Under the pieces are notes generated by a model that saw nothing but the letters and a program-made list of their open reading frames with translations, made no database searches and was not told the DNA's origin. A program made the position numbers and the translations under genes. 64,000 nt of DNA from Lunularia cruciata (taxonomy: Eukaryota > Streptophyta > Marchantiopsida > Lunulariales > Lunulariaceae): positions 6,205,001-6,269,000 of the forward strand of contig OX419755.1 in the NCBI GenBank assembly GCA_948567375.1. Reading direction: 5' to 3'. Positions 22,758 to 35,658 of this stretch are shown here, in pieces (positions within the stretch are counted from its first letter, which is position 1; each line of letters starts with the position of its first letter).

Positions 22758-23897
22758 TCAGAGTGATGTAGGATAATCTTAAGTGCTTGCGGGATGACTA
22801 GCAATTGGAGTCATGTAGAATAATTTCATGTGCTTATAGGGCCAAGTATAAAGTACCCAACCGGGATTCAAACTTAAGCACCACCACAATTTGAAATTGA
22901 TGCCAAGAATTGTTGCGAAGGGCGTTTACAATAAAGATAACCATTGGCACTCAATTAGTAGGCTTGGCATGTGAGGAGGTGACCGATCAAGAACAATTTA
23001 TGAGTAGGAAAATGACACCTAACTAAAGAAGACATGAAAATACCTTTGCATGTGTGGATGGCAAGTGCCTACCTACTCTTTAACCACCAAAGGGCTATAG
23101 AACAACCAAGGACCCGGACTATAAATTGAGGAATTTGGCAAGCAATTGCACTTTCTAGAGAGTCATATGCCTTTGTAAGCTAATTGTGTTGTATTGGCAC
23201 TTTGTTGAGAACCAAGAGAGAGCACACATCCTTCTAACTCATCAAGCACTTGAAGTGATTCTTAATATTGGAGTGACCCTTAGTACTCAAAGTAGATTAG
23301 AATTCAAATTGCAACTTCTTCCACCATCAAGCATCATGGTGTTTGCCCTAGAACATATAGAAAGATCCCAGAGGCCATTCTTAGGTCTCTTGTTGTTGAG
23401 AAATGGGCCATATACTATAGAACTATAGTAATCCAGAGCAAACACTTGGGGTTCTTGCTCTAGAATTGGGAATTGAGCAAATTCATAATGATTCATGAGA
23501 TGAGAGGGACCTCCAACAACTGGATGAAGGAGCACTAACACATGGTATTCAACCCAAATGCAATAGTGGTTGGGGTAGTAGCCCTTGACTCCAAGTTTGT
23601 AGTCAAGGAGTTAACTGCCAACATCAAGGGTACTTTGAATGACAAGAGGTCTTAGAACAATGGGTTGAGAGTAGCCAATTATAGAGACCTATAAGAAGAG
23701 CTATAATAGAGGTAGTTATGAAGATATTCAAACCCAAATAAACTACCTACATGACTAAGTTTTATTATTTTATTACATGTACTCAAGCAAACTATTTGAT
23801 TGGGCTTACATGTTCAATTGACTGGGCACAATGTTGCACCAAGATTTCAAGGAGGAAGAAAGTGCTACATACCTTGCCCCATTTAACATACATTTCT
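22758..23897. other. Unassigned spacer
   Basis: No recognisable domain or repeat end. The 80-84-codon frames on both strands near 23186-23541 have no family resemblance. The segment ends at the target duplication of solo LTR S2b. Confidence 0.45.
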
Positions 23898-23902
23898 ATA
23901 TG

Positions 23903-24490
23903 TGAAATACCATTAGCTAGACATATTATCTAAAGTTTAAATTTGGCTTGGTAATATTTGGAAGGGATGTTATATATGATGTACTAAGTAGATCAAATAG
24001 ATGTGTCACCAAAAGAGTACTTCTACTAATAGAGCAAGAGCCAAAAACACCCTAACAATTCTAGAGTCAATTTTAGAGGTCTAAATAAATCAAATAGCCT
24101 CAAAAATGGAAAAAATCCATCCTCCAAGGTAAAAAGCTTGCCTTCTTCCCTCCTCTACTATTTTTCTTATCAAGATCTTTCCAATGGTACCTCATCCATG
24201 TGATACTAAGCTTTCTACAAGAAGATTCCCTCTAGTCAAACTTTTTTGACCAACTAAATAGGAAAAAAATTGACATGTCACCCATCCATGCAACTAATCT
24301 AAGTGTGGAGCTTGCTGACATGTCACCAATCCATGTATATGGTCCAAGGATGGAGTTTCTTTTGAGGGAATCCTCTTTGCCATATAACAAAGACAAGGTG
24401 CTCTTTGAGGCATTGGAGTATTGAGTGTGAAGCTTTATGTTTCTTCTTGTGTGTTTCTCTTGAGGGTTCTCATTTCCTTGGAATATTACA
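23903..24490 (+). repeat. Solo LTR of the chromovirus family (S2b), target duplication ATATG
   Basis: 588 bp, starting TGAAATACC (family TGTAATAC) and ending GGAATATTACA. ATATG lies at 23898-23902 and 24491-24495, a perfect 5-bp duplication. It matches the other three copies in inverted order, so its sense is plus. It has a single copy of the U3 segment that is doubled at 52325-53070 and 53286-54013. Confidence 0.88.
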
Positions 24491-24639
24491 ATATGAGAAC
24501 CAATCTCCAACCTGAGAGGAGAGAAAGAGATCTCCTATCCATTTCCATCCTATAGGTTATTTTGATGAACAACTTGAGGACCCATCTTACTAGCTAAGTA
24601 TAGAGATGTTTATGACCAATATGCAATGACTGACCTTTT

Positions 24640-26000
24640 GTGTCAATGGACAAAGAATTGGATGCATCTAATATTGCAAAAAAAAGGAAGATGAGTTTAA
24701 AAAAGAAATGGCCACTACCTACCAAGAAGTTGTGCACCAACACTCAAGTGATTAATGTGTCCTCATCAAAAGGAAAGGTAGAGGATGATAAGGACAAGGA
24801 AAAAGACAATCAAGGGTCCTTCATCTTTCAAGCTTCACCCGCTGCCTCAAGAGACAAAGAAGAAGAGGACCATTAGGAAGATGCATAATATATCCCAAAA
24901 TTGCAAGACCAAGAATTAGAAGAGTACCTGCATGACATGAAGATGATATGGCCAAGGAGTACACACACCAAAACAAGCATTCTTCAGTCCCATAAAAGAA
25001 GAAGAAGCCCCAATTGAGGACAAAGATTGCACCAAGTACTCAAGTGCCCAAGAACTTTGGCCCAAAGTTCCTATCGGTGCCAAAGTCCTACAACAAGAAT
25101 ATGATCAAATCACCGAGTATGCAAACGGAGGAGGATGTTGACATTGAGGCCAATATTCCTGATCTTGCACTAGGGGTGCAAACTAAGATAGAAGATAGAT
25201 CAAGACCTTGAGTGCTAGTGCAATTTCAAGAGAGCACAAACTTCATCATACATCTAGTTAGTGTTGCACTACAACTGATAGAGACCCTCCTACCCCAATA
25301 CAAGACCAAATTCTTTACATTAAGGATTACACCACACTTGTTTGATACATGCACAAGCAAGTCTACACTTGGATGGCCAAAGAAGCCCTAGTGAAAGAAG
25401 AAGCAACCAAGGCCAAAGATTTGCACAATGAAGAGGCAAGCAAGGTTAACATGTTGGTGCAAGAAAACTACACAATCAAGAAGTACAATGCAACTTTGGA
25501 GACCAATCATGTTCAACAAGTCAAAGAGAACTAGGAGATGTAAGGTGAGTTGTTTGGAATCCAACTTGAGCATAAACAACACCAAAAAGAAGTCAAAGAG
25601 CAATTTTATGGCAAGTGCAACAGTTGGAGAGCACTCAGAATGAACCAAAGGAAGGCCATGATAAGATAAACACCTTAAAATTTCAAATGCAAAGGTGCCA
25701 AAAGAAGATGGTTCTTTAATTGGATCACATGATCAAGGAATTGGAAAAAGAGTTGGACAAGCAAGCAACAACATTGCAAGTGGAATGGGATACTCAAACC
25801 CAATAGATGAGGAAGACAAATGCCAAAAAATTCATCAATTGGAGGAGGCCAATAATTTATTCATCAAGAAGCTAAAGGAAGAAGTGCAACTTAGAGCACT
25901 GCAAAAAAAATGGCATGAACTGAAGTTTCAAATTTAGAAGCTAGAGAGCAATGCCTACAAGGAGGAGGAAATGAACCTTCTATCCTTGTGATTAAGGGAG
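24640..26000 (+). pseudogene. Decayed coiled-coil coding region
   Basis: Plus-strand pieces: 24640-24876 (Lys-rich, then Glu/Asp-rich, ending in RDKEEEDH), 25014-25211, 25349-25534 (AKEALVKEEATKAKDLHNEE and further heptads) and 25695-25937 (DKCQKIHQLEEANNLFIKKL). They form one interrupted Glu/Lys/Gln-rich coiled-coil protein with stops and frame shifts. The general layout resembles 20630-22757 and 50770-52200, but I cannot establish homology by eye. No domain is recognised. Confidence 0.45.
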
Positions 26001-29000
26001 CATGTTGATAAGAAGTCATAGAAACTTGCCACATCTATATGTATAGATATCCAAATACTAAGCACAAACTAACCAATTAGTTAGATACTTAAGAGGCAAA
26101 CATAGTCTAACTCTCCCCAAAAGTTTTAGCCAAATGCATTCCACTTAGAGGAAGTCCTTCAAAGACCTCATATTTTGAGTAAATAGCCAAATATTTAGAG
26201 TTGTATATTTCTATCCACACTCAAAATTTTACATACTTCACCCAATGCACTTAGAATTGTATAGGACTTTGGAGTTGTATGCCCAAAGGTTTTAGCTTAA
26301 AATTATATTCAAGCAGGGAAGATTTGATAACTTCTCTGAAACATGTTAAGTGCCTAATGATTTTGCAAGTGATTAGGATAAGATATGATTAGGACCTTAA
26401 TTTAGTGATGTATAGTGTAGTTTAGGATTTTTAAAGATTCACTTGGGATCTTGATCCCTTTGGTTGAAAGCCATAAAAAATACCTAAATGTTGAGGACCA
26501 AAGGCACTTTGTTCTTTTCTTTCATACTTCTGCTACAAGTTAAGGGGTACTCTAAATTCTTTTCAAGTTCTACCTCTTCATTTTATATGTTGTCAAATGT
26601 CTAGTAGGTGTAAAGGTGCGAAATTTCATAGTAAGATCCTTAGCATGTGGTAAAGAGTTGGTACTTGCCTTTGATTGAGGTGTGCACTAAAGGATCCAAT
26701 GGAGTGAACCTGTGCAAGGAGTGGATTAGGAACTCACCTTATAGGTAGTACTAAAGAATCAAAAAATCAAGACATTTGGCCAACATGAAGTGTGCCATAT
26801 AAGTTGCACCTTTTGGGAGGATGGAGTGCACTTGGAGTAATGACATTGGGATGGAGTGAATTGAAGCATCACCTTCAAGAGCAATCTTGAATAATATTTG
26901 TAGTGAAAGTGATTAGAGTTTTTTTTTTCTCTATAGTACACTATAGAAGTTGACACTGCACTCTTCTAGAGTGGTTCTCAAACTCTTCAACTATTATTGA
27001 CGATGGAAGTTCTCCAAGTGAAATGCCAACCCATAGCCTTTGCATTGCCTTATTTAGTAGAGTACTTAAGAGGAATTGACAATTAGTACTTTTGGTTTCC
27101 TTGCCCATAGAAATTTTTTGTTTGTAGCCAAATAGCCTGTCATGCATACAAAATTTCACATGAGATTCCTATGATTGCCAATTCTTGGTATTGATACTTG
27201 CTTCCATCAAGAAAGAACATTCACATCTTCAAACAAAGGTCGCAATCTCATTGACTTGGAAGAGCTTTGGATCCAATCATTCCTCACTCCAATGGTGTTA
27301 TCACTATCATATTGCTCCCTTTGAGTGAACAAGGTCTTCTTCAGAATGTGACCTCTCATTACAAGTGAACCATACTCCAATCCTTCAAATTGAGGCCTTT
27401 ATATACTTTGTTCTGAGTGACGCTTTCATTTATCACCCATTTATCACTTCTACTTATTTCAAGAGAGGACTCCCTTGATTTTTTGGAGTGAATCCAATTA
27501 TTCTTGTTATAGGGAGATGCCTCCATGAATAACCTCAATTGCTCCTATTTACCCTTTTTCCTTGCCTTTCTATCTATAAAATAAAGAGAGACCAAAAACA
27601 TAAATATTCAAAAATGAGTGCACCATATCTCTCCTAACTCAACCCAAGTACTCTTAACATCTCTATATCAATAGTAAACTAGGTTCAATATAACTCTTCC
27701 TAACAACCATAGGCCTCGACCATCATCTCTTGAAAGTCATATTTATGTCTTATTTAGCCAATCTCTTCACTCTTGCTCTCTTATCCCTAGTAAAGGTTGC
27801 ATGTGACTCCTCTTACTCTACCAAAGCATGCTCTCAGGCAAGAAGAATGCACTCTCACTTTGATGTGTCATGCTCCATTTCATTGAGTAGTTGCTCTCTC
27901 TTTGATATTTCCTACTTTATAGGCTCTCTCTCTTAATAAGTTGAGGCTCCTTACCTCTAAAGTCAGCCTCTTGTGCACAATCCTCCAAGATCCTATCCAA
28001 CCTATCTAGAGACCTAGTTGGGTAAACTCTAAAATCAACATTTCTCTCTATATGAAGTCTCTAAATCTCTCTCAACACCCTAGCTCAAGGATGCTAGATG
28101 TTGAGCTCTCTCTACCACAATGGATAGTATGATAGGGAGTAAGGAGTACCATCAACTTTGGATGAATGTGGTCAACCTGAATATAATTACCTCCCACCTT
28201 ATCAAATGCTTGGCTTGATGATGCTAGATGTTATGCTCTCTTTAACACCATAAGTAGTATGATAGGCTCAAGGTGAATAAGGTCAACATGTATATAGTCA
28301 ACTCCCACTCCATCAAATGCATGATGACTTATGCAAAAGTAATGTTCAATATCAAACCACTATACATGAAAAAACTATAAGAATTATGAAGAAATATAAA
28401 AAGCACATTAATTAAATAATCCAATAGTGTATACCAAATAGAAAATTTTTTTAAAGATTTCCTTGATCTATTTGCACTCACCCTCCTTTCTATGATTTTC
28501 CTCATCTCTTGCCTCCTTTTGTCCTTCCTTCTTTGCATCATGGACAAAGATATCCTCATTCTCCCCATTGCTCTTGTAAGATACCTCACTCTCACCAATA
28601 TACCCACTTTCTACATATAGATGAATGAGAATCTGCCCAAGGAAGGAAACCTTCTAACATCTCCTATCTAGAAGTTGAAGTTGTCTTTACCCACCACTAA
28701 CTCAACCTCATTAGTGGTCATCACCAACTCCACACAATCATAATCTTCTTGGCTTGTTCTTGTTCTCTAAATCTTTAGCTTTGTTGTCAAGATAACTTAC
28801 CCATGCACTACCTTGCTTCCAAGATGGAATGAAAAGTGCACATATCATTTGATAAAAGTGCCAAAATGCAATATACATGTATTTTTTGGCTACATATCTC
28901 CTAGAAATATTCCCCTAATAGGAAACCAATCTTAGAAACCCATATAAGAAAAAAAACTTCTCTTGGGCATCTGACCTCTCTCCAATGCAAGCGCCTCCTT

Positions 29001-30205
29001 GATATCTATCAAAGTGAGAGTGAATTGTTTCTCATGCACTCTCCCAATTTGAGTCTCCTTGTTCCAAGTCTTGTAGAAGTCAATGCATGTTGAAATGTGG
29101 AAAATCAATAAAGAACTCATGTCAAAACATAGTATGCATTGGTTTTCACTCATATGTGTTGACTAACTCTAAGATTGTGCTCATTTGCAATAGGTTGTGC
29201 TTGTAACACGCTAAGAATCTATTTTCTATGCTAGGTTGTGCTCATTTGTGCTGACTAAAAGCCACCAATGTTGGGTTCTAATCATCTATAATGGTGTTAG
29301 TAAGTATGCACCAAAGGTACATGGTTTGACTAAGCGGCAATAGGTTCAAATATTTTGAACCAAACTAACTAGCATTAAATCAAAATTCTTGCAAGCAATT
29401 AAAATAAACTTTGATATTAGCCTTGAACTAACATCCGGTTTAGGATATGCAATCCCTATAGCAATCTTCAAACCCATCAAATCCAAGTTCACCTCTTTGA
29501 TATTTTGTACCAAATTTCTCACTTGTTCCTTATCTAGGACACATAATCAAATGTACGTTATGTTATAAAACATGGTAAGAAAGTTGATGAGCTAATCACT
29601 TTAATGGAAGGTTTATATATTTTCTTCATCTATTAGTCATTTGTAATGTGTATTTCTCTTTGCTCCTCTTCTTCACTCATCTCTAAATCACTCTTGACTT
29701 TGAATCACCCTTCTCAAATTTCATATGAATCATCCTTAAATTTCTTGAATTTGTATTCTCTACTCCTCTCTCCTAACATCAAATCTTCCCTCTCAAATCA
29801 CTTTATCCTAAACATGTCAACTTCAAATTTGGTCCTTGATTCTCAATTGATCCTTTTAAAAATCAAAACACTTGAATCTCTCAATTTCCTTCCATATTTC
29901 TTCCCTCCAAAATTTGAGTTCAACACTTCTCACTTCTTCTCAATTTCTCCCCTATCAGATTCTCACCAAGTTCCAAAAATCTCTCTACCACAAAATCCTC
30001 TCATAGAAAACTAGACCATAGGTTCCAAAATCTCCCTCCTACTTTCTCCCACAAAAATCTGTTATAGAAAATTGGACTACAAAAGATAGTTGATCTAAAC
30101 TGATTTTATACTTTTTAGAGAGTGGACCTTTTCACACTTGCACAAACATTGAAATTCAAAATTGACTGAATTGACAATGATGTGAAACTAACACTCCAAC
30201 CTGAT
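26001..30205. other. Unassigned AT-rich DNA
   Basis: I found no supported gene, RNA or element boundary. Minus-strand readings around 27700-28000 look faintly like another decayed coiled-coil region. The 122-codon frame at 29646-30014 is Ser/Leu/Phe-rich pyrimidine sequence and is not convincing. Confidence 0.45.
28085..28320. repeat. Two-unit tandem duplication, period about 130 bp
   Basis: GATGCTAGATGTT occurs at 28090 and 28220. ATAGTATGATAGG or GTAGTATGATAGG follows in each unit, and each unit ends with ATCAAATGC. The two units differ by substitutions and small indels. Confidence 0.75.
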
Positions 30206-30210
30206 CCTAG

Positions 30211-31869
30211 TGTAGCAACCTAGAAAATATCACTTTTGCGATAATCAGGTAAGTAAAGTTTGCTCTCGTAGAGATACAATTTAGAATTGGTCAAATACAA
30301 AACAAAGTAACAATGTAGTTCTTCTTGATTGTGTCTTTAATCTCTCAGGTAGAAACTACACCTAGAAGACAGTAACAAGCATTGCTCACAATCTCATCAC
30401 AACAATTTGTCAACCATAATCACAAATCTTTTAAATCTTTACAAACAAACCGGATTGTGATGATTGAGTCTCTCCCAAAAATGGCTACTTCACTACAAAA
30501 CAACATCACCTCAAAATTGTGTTCCACCTCTCTATTGAAGGCCCAACACCCTTGATCAAAATTGCTTCACATCAACCTTGCATTGCACTCATAAATGCAA
30601 AATACTACCAACACTACAATTCCTCTAAAATCTATCAAGGTATTGCTCCGGTTTCACTTCACTCAATATCAAACATAAAAAATGAAAATCAAGGTTATAG
30701 AATCCAACATCCAAAACGCACATTGCCTTCCACTTTGAAATTCTCCACACACTCACAAACACAGAAACACTGAATTGATACTTGGAATTAAGCTCAAGCA
30801 ACAAGCACTGAAATCAACACTTTGCTTTATCTATCTCCAAAAATTTGGAATACTGAACAACATAACACTATGAATGCCTCCTTTAAATAGTAGAGCAATC
30901 AATAGCTGCTAACACCTATATTGTTCTACAAAAACTCTACAAACTTGCATATCCAAAATGACAATGCATCTCTTCATATGTGCCTCTTCAAATCTCAAAA
31001 TTGTTATTACTCCAATCCAATGTCCATCTCTTCTTTTGCTTCAAACCAGATGATCTTTCTATCACTTCTCTATCTTTGGGTCTACCTAATTCTACTCCTA
31101 ACTCTTCTATTTCTACTATTTCTTCACTATGAACTACAATTGCATTGGTGGGTAACTTATCTAACTCTTTATCTCCAGACCCACTCTTCTTTAATCTCTA
31201 AGGTAATTGATCCAAAGACACCTACTGTTTGATCTTGCACTTCTGGTTCATTCACTATAGCTATTTTCTCTTAATATTTTATCCTATCTTCAATTATGAC
31301 TTAAATTAAAGTCATGGGTATCCTAACTATCTCTTCTTTCTCTGTCTTACCTACTTTGGATGCTTTAGATATTTGACCCAAAGATTCCTACATTTGATGT
31401 CTAACTACCTTGGATTGGATCACCTTTTTTCTGAAGCAAAGTCTTTAAACCCAAAGTAGTGTAAACCCAAAGTGGTACAAACCCAAAGACACCAACCCGA
31501 AGTCTTTCAATTACTCTAAACATATGTTGTATAAACATCAAATGCTTGTAATTTTTGCTATAGACCTCTAAAATTTATGATTTTGGTGGCAACATAAAGC
31601 CCTAGAAGAGACGCTTCTAACGAGATATAGCAAGCACAATTTGGTCATGTATTCAATGAGATACAGCCCCTGCATTAATCTTGACCTACAACTTCCATTC
31701 CTCCTTTGGGTATGCCCTCTTTCAGTCCGATCTGAGTCCTTCCTCTGACACAAAGTCAACTTTTTTGGGTCAAATCAAGCTTCTCATCATTTCTTCGTCA
31801 TTTGGATTCAATTCCAGGAATGCACTTCTTCTTTAAAACTCGTCCAAAATGAAAAATGTGTGTACCACA
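30211..31869. repeat. Solo LTR S1b, target duplication CCTAG
   Basis: 1,659 bp with ends TGTAGCAACC and TGTACCACA. CCTAG stands at 30206-30210 and 31870-31874, a perfect 5-bp duplication. It is an inverted relative of S1a: the AATATCACTTTTGCGATAATC segment near 30226 matches the complement of 19155-19180, and AATGTGTGTACCACA at the right end matches the complement of 9515-9530. No internal coding region is present. The small frames inside (for example 30519-30773 and 30921-31232) have no domain. Confidence 0.88.
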
Positions 31870-31874
31870 CCTAG

Positions 31875-34263
31875 CCAAACATCCAATTACCCTCTCATGT
31901 GTTGCACCAACAAATAACCACAAACACCCACCACTACTTATGAGCACATACTAGCATATACAACCACTTCTCATTGGATGCTAGCATGCACAAGCACAAA
32001 ATTCCCAAGACACAAGGTCCAAGGTCATACAAGTACATATTAATGGCTATGAGCCCATAACAAGTGTATATGAGCACATACTAACAATGATTTCCAAAAC
32101 CAACATGCATATATTTGCAAAATATACCTAGAACACATAAGAGTACAAAATGAAAAGCCCCTATGTATATATTTGAGAAATTTATAAAAAACAAACAATT
32201 GCACAATATGCAAAACTCATACTATTAATATTTTATTCTATTAGAAGATTGAGTAGTCCACCACATTATAAATTGTGAGCAAGAAAATTTTGCATGACCC
32301 CATTTCTAATTTCTTGTCTACTTAGCTGAAGTCCATTTATTAATACTTCTCCCTTCTATATCTATTTTTTCAAAATGAAGTCCCTATCCTATCCTACCCA
32401 TATGTTGGTCAATTACTTATTACAAAAAAGGCGACCGCGTAGGAAAAATGAAGGATGGGAAGACCCCATCAAGCCGTACAAGGGAGAGATAAAAAACATA
32501 ACATGGGGCTAAGCCCCAATAGAGTCTGTATGAGAAATCTGCCCTACCGCACCTATTTACTTATTATGCACCGCACCTATCTCAATTACTTACTACCGCA
32601 CCTATTTCAATTACTAATTATGCATATACTAATCCACTTCAAGAGGTACAAATTTCTACTAGGTTCCTTGAGTTGAACTCTTAACTCTCTTAGTGAGTGC
32701 TATCAAGCTTTTAACACTCCTATGCAATGCTCATTTAGTACTCAGATCCTAGTCACACATTGGTTGAAAAGATGTGTATCCTCTATTCTTGCTTGCTTGA
32801 AAGAGAGTACAAGGTTACTCATAGGAACATATCTGGAATTTCCAAGGAGATATTCACTAGCCCCAAAAAAATGACTTGCTCCTCAATGATTCAAGTCATC
32901 CCATATTGAGGATTTCTTCTAGCAAGTCATGTCATGATATGACCCACACATTTTTACAATCAATCACAAGAGCATCAAACCATGAGCACCAAAATATATA
33001 GTCAAATTATAGGAACACCAAACCATGAGCACCAAAAACTACAATCAATTACTAGAACACATATTTCCTACCTCTAGTTAAGCATATAATCCTTCTTCTA
33101 ACTTGACTGTTAATTGAATAAGAACCTTTACTATCTTACCTCCTCACATAGAGCAATTAATATAGCTGTCATTACTTGATCATTGAATTTGATTGTGGAC
33201 CCAACCTTAATACTCCATTAATTTAAACCTTCTACCATACATGCTCCATTCCCATGGTGACCAAATCTATCAAGTGCTAGGGCCAATTGGATCCATACCA
33301 TTATTTGCATTCTCTAATGCTTCTTTCTAAAGATTTGAATGTCGTTAATCAAATCAAACAAAGTAAAAAAGGAGATGATATCCATTTGAGTAAGTTTTCT
33401 AAAGACTTTGGGATTTAAATATCTAAATATGATGTGATAAAATCAATACTTCATGGAGCATAGACTCTTGGCACTAGATACCTTTGGACATGCACTAACT
33501 CCTACCAGCTCAATAAGAGGTGCATAATGTCTTCCTCAAGATCAATGTTCCATCCATCCAAATCTATGCTCTCATTTTCTTCTAATTCAACTCTGATTTT
33601 CCATTTGAACAATTTGCCTATTCTTTTAGTGAATGGGCTTTCCTTTGGGCTTGTCCTTGAATGGAACATTATTACTTGCTTGGGCTTGGGAAACTCATCT
33701 AGGGAGTAGGAGTGGCTTTTTTCTACCAAGCTCCATGTGATTAACACCTCCAAACACCTCTTGATCTAACAAATGTCATATCTTAGACATATCACCTCAA
33801 AAAAAATCAATTGCAACACTTCTTAAATGATAAGCAAGAGACTAACATAAGAAGAGGGATGTCATTGGCACTCTAAACTCTGAAATGTGCAAACAAATGA
33901 TTATTGTGACAACCTAGTCTTACTATACTCATAGTATGATTGGTAAGAATAGGTTGTTCCTATGAGGATATGATTTGGAAATGGTTAGGCATGAAGGGAA
34001 AAGTGTCACTTTGTCACAAGCTGTATATTTTTGCTTCTTTATCTTCTTGGGTAGGACAATTTCCACAAGAGGGTAATGCATCTCATCATGGTGCAATACA
34101 AAAAAGAAACTCAAACAATCAAATCACATTTACAAAGATACCTTATAAGATATAGCTAAGATACCTTGTCAATTTGGCTCTTGAAGATGATGGTTCAGTT
34201 TATATTGAAGGTCATTGGCCTCAAAGGTTTGTACCTCTGCAATTACCTATATCATGTATACAT
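31875..34263. other. Unassigned DNA
   Basis: No gene is supported. A compositional island lies at 32427-32530 and a short tandem repeat at 32543-32628. An 83-codon minus-strand frame (33502-33753) contains ordinary-looking peptide but no recognisable domain. A TGTGACAACC motif at 33906 resembles an LTR start, but no end partner was found. Confidence 0.4.
32543..32628. repeat. Three-unit short tandem repeat
   Basis: CCGCACCTAT recurs three times about 25-30 bp apart (near 32547, 32571 and 32595), each followed by a T/C-rich tail and AATTACT or TTACTTA. Confidence 0.65.
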
Positions 34264-34267
34264 GTCC

Positions 34268-34959
34268 TGTAACACCCATTTGTGCATGTGTGTGGTATTG
34301 TGATATTTAGCTTGGTATTACAAGTACATAAGAGATATTATTTATATAGAGATAAAGGATGGTTCTATATTAGTCATGGTTAGCTAAAGTTAGTCATAGC
34401 TAAGATAGACGGGACCTTACTTTAGAGGAAGTAGAAAAGATTAGCACCAATATTTTGGATTTTAGTGTGTTGACTTGGTATTATTCCTAGGTGTTTGGTT
34501 TTGAGGAAAGAGTTGAGAACTCTTGGGCCCGCAAGCCTTTCTGTTTTGGATTCTTCTTTAGTTCAAGGATAGCCCATGTGAAGGAATCCTTGACTTAGTG
34601 GTTGGGTCAAGATAAGACCACATGCTTAGGGGAATATGCCCATGTGAATGGATATTCCTTTCTACTTTTTGACTTTACTTGACTTTTAGTCTAGTAACTT
34701 GAGTTACTACGGTAATTAGTAACTTTGGTACATAACTATTTCACAAATATATAAACAAGGGGTGAGGAGGTACTCATCATCCTTTCATTTGCAACTATCT
34801 CTCTCTCATTGAGTTCTCTAGTGATCAATGTCTTGAGTCTTGGAGTGTTAGCCTTGGAGGAGTATGATGGAGTTTGGGTTCCTTGCCTTCTTAGTCCATG
34901 GTGTGCTACTATAATAGCCATCAGAGGTTCATCCTGAGTGAGAGACAGGCTAGCTCACA
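34268..34959 (+). repeat. Element C 5' LTR
   Basis: 692 bp, TGTAACACCC...TAGCTCACA. It retains the 20-bp segment lost from the A 5' LTR and the D 3' LTR. The antisense frame complementary to 34736-34921 is open for 61 codons. Confidence 0.95.
34746..34760 (+). promoter_or_regulatory. TATA box of element C 5' LTR
   Basis: AATATATAAACAAGG. The same box is present in the other LTRs of the family (TATATAAACAAGG near 49675 and 58096 on plus, and complements near 48262 and 17714). Transcription would begin about 30 bp downstream, near 34785, making the last ~175 bp of the LTR R-U5. The start position is an inference. Confidence 0.65.
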
Positions 34960-34963
34960 TTTT

Positions 34964-34981
34964 TGGTTCCGTTGCTGGGAC
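34964..34981 (+). other. Element C primer binding site (tRNA-Glu type)
   Basis: TGGTTCCGTTGCTGGGAC begins four bases after the LTR. With one substitution it is complementary to the last 18 bases of plant tRNA-Glu, whose acceptor ends CAACGGAACCA. The match to tRNA-Asp, the usual Athila primer, is weaker next to the CCA end. Confidence 0.75.
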
Positions 34982-35000
34982 CTCTCTAGAAGGCAAGATA

Positions 35001-35171
35001 ATGTTCCGCGTTCAATTCTACATTAGGCAGAAGGAGGCTATGAGAGCTCACTTGGAGAGAACATTAGGAGAGGAGAGGGCTGAACTTATGATAGAGAACC
35101 AAGATCCATTTGTATACCCTGTAGTTCATTATGATGTCTTTGAGGTGATTTTTTACATCTTGTACACATGA
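35001..35171 (+). CDS. Element C 56-codon leader ORF
   Basis: Encodes MFRVQFYIRQKEAMRAHLER and continues to YILYT, ending at TGA 35169-35171. It is uninterrupted here and in A, D and E. The frame also stays open upstream to 34938 inside the LTR, but ATG 35001 is the natural start. No domain is recognised. The first half is basic and helical, the second half acidic then hydrophobic. Confidence 0.45.
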   Translation: MFRVQFYIRQKEAMRAHLERTLGEERAELMIENQDPFVYPVVHYDVFEVIFYILYT

Positions 35172-35200
35172 GAGGAATTGGAGAGATTGTGTGAGGTGGA

Positions 35201-35410
35201 TTGCAGATTTTGGGGATTAAGGTGATTTTGGGCAAAATCTCAAGTTTGAGATCTGGACTTGAGATTTCTACACATGATAGCTTGGGTTATCTTTCAGTTA
35301 GTACACTTAAAATTATTGTGAGAGCTTCTATGTGCACTAGGCTAGAGTTTTTGAAAGTTGATAGGGTAAAGTGCTCCCGCAACTGCATGCTCTCTGGAAA
35401 ATTGTACTGA
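35201..35410 (+). CDS. Element C second leader ORF (MQILG frame)
   Basis: 69 codons beginning MQILGIKVILGKISSLRSGL. Equivalent frames of 77-78 codons are open in D (47583-47816) and E (58549-58785) but broken in A. No domain is seen. It may be non-coding leader that happens to be open. Confidence 0.3.
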   Translation: MQILGIKVILGKISSLRSGLEISTHDSLGYLSVSTLKIIVRASMCTRLEFLKVDRVKCSRNCMLSGKLY

Positions 35411-35658
35411 GTTTTCCATTTCTTCAATTTTCAATGAATTGTCCTGAAACATTCCAAGAAAATTTATTTTATTGTATCCTACCTGATGCTACAAAAATTA
35501 GAGAGAGATCATTCTTGCGCAGGGAGTAATAAGTTTTTGAAGTGAAGGGGGTGGTTTTGAGACCAAATCTGAAATATGTGTGCTGAATAGAAAGGTGTCT
35601 AGGCCAAATGGCTCAATGAAAAGATTTGAAATTTTGCAGGGAGAGATGACCTAGAGTT

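Noticed and set aside
29646-30014. 122-codon frame on plus strand
   Set aside because: Ser/Leu/Phe-rich translation of pyrimidine-rich low-complexity DNA, with no domain.
33906-34263. LTR-like TGTGACAACC start left of element C
   Set aside because: No matching end or second copy was found in the window.
34964-34981. tRNA-Asp primer site, as in Athila
   Set aside because: The bases next to the CCA complement (TTCC rather than CGCC) fit tRNA-Glu better in three copies.
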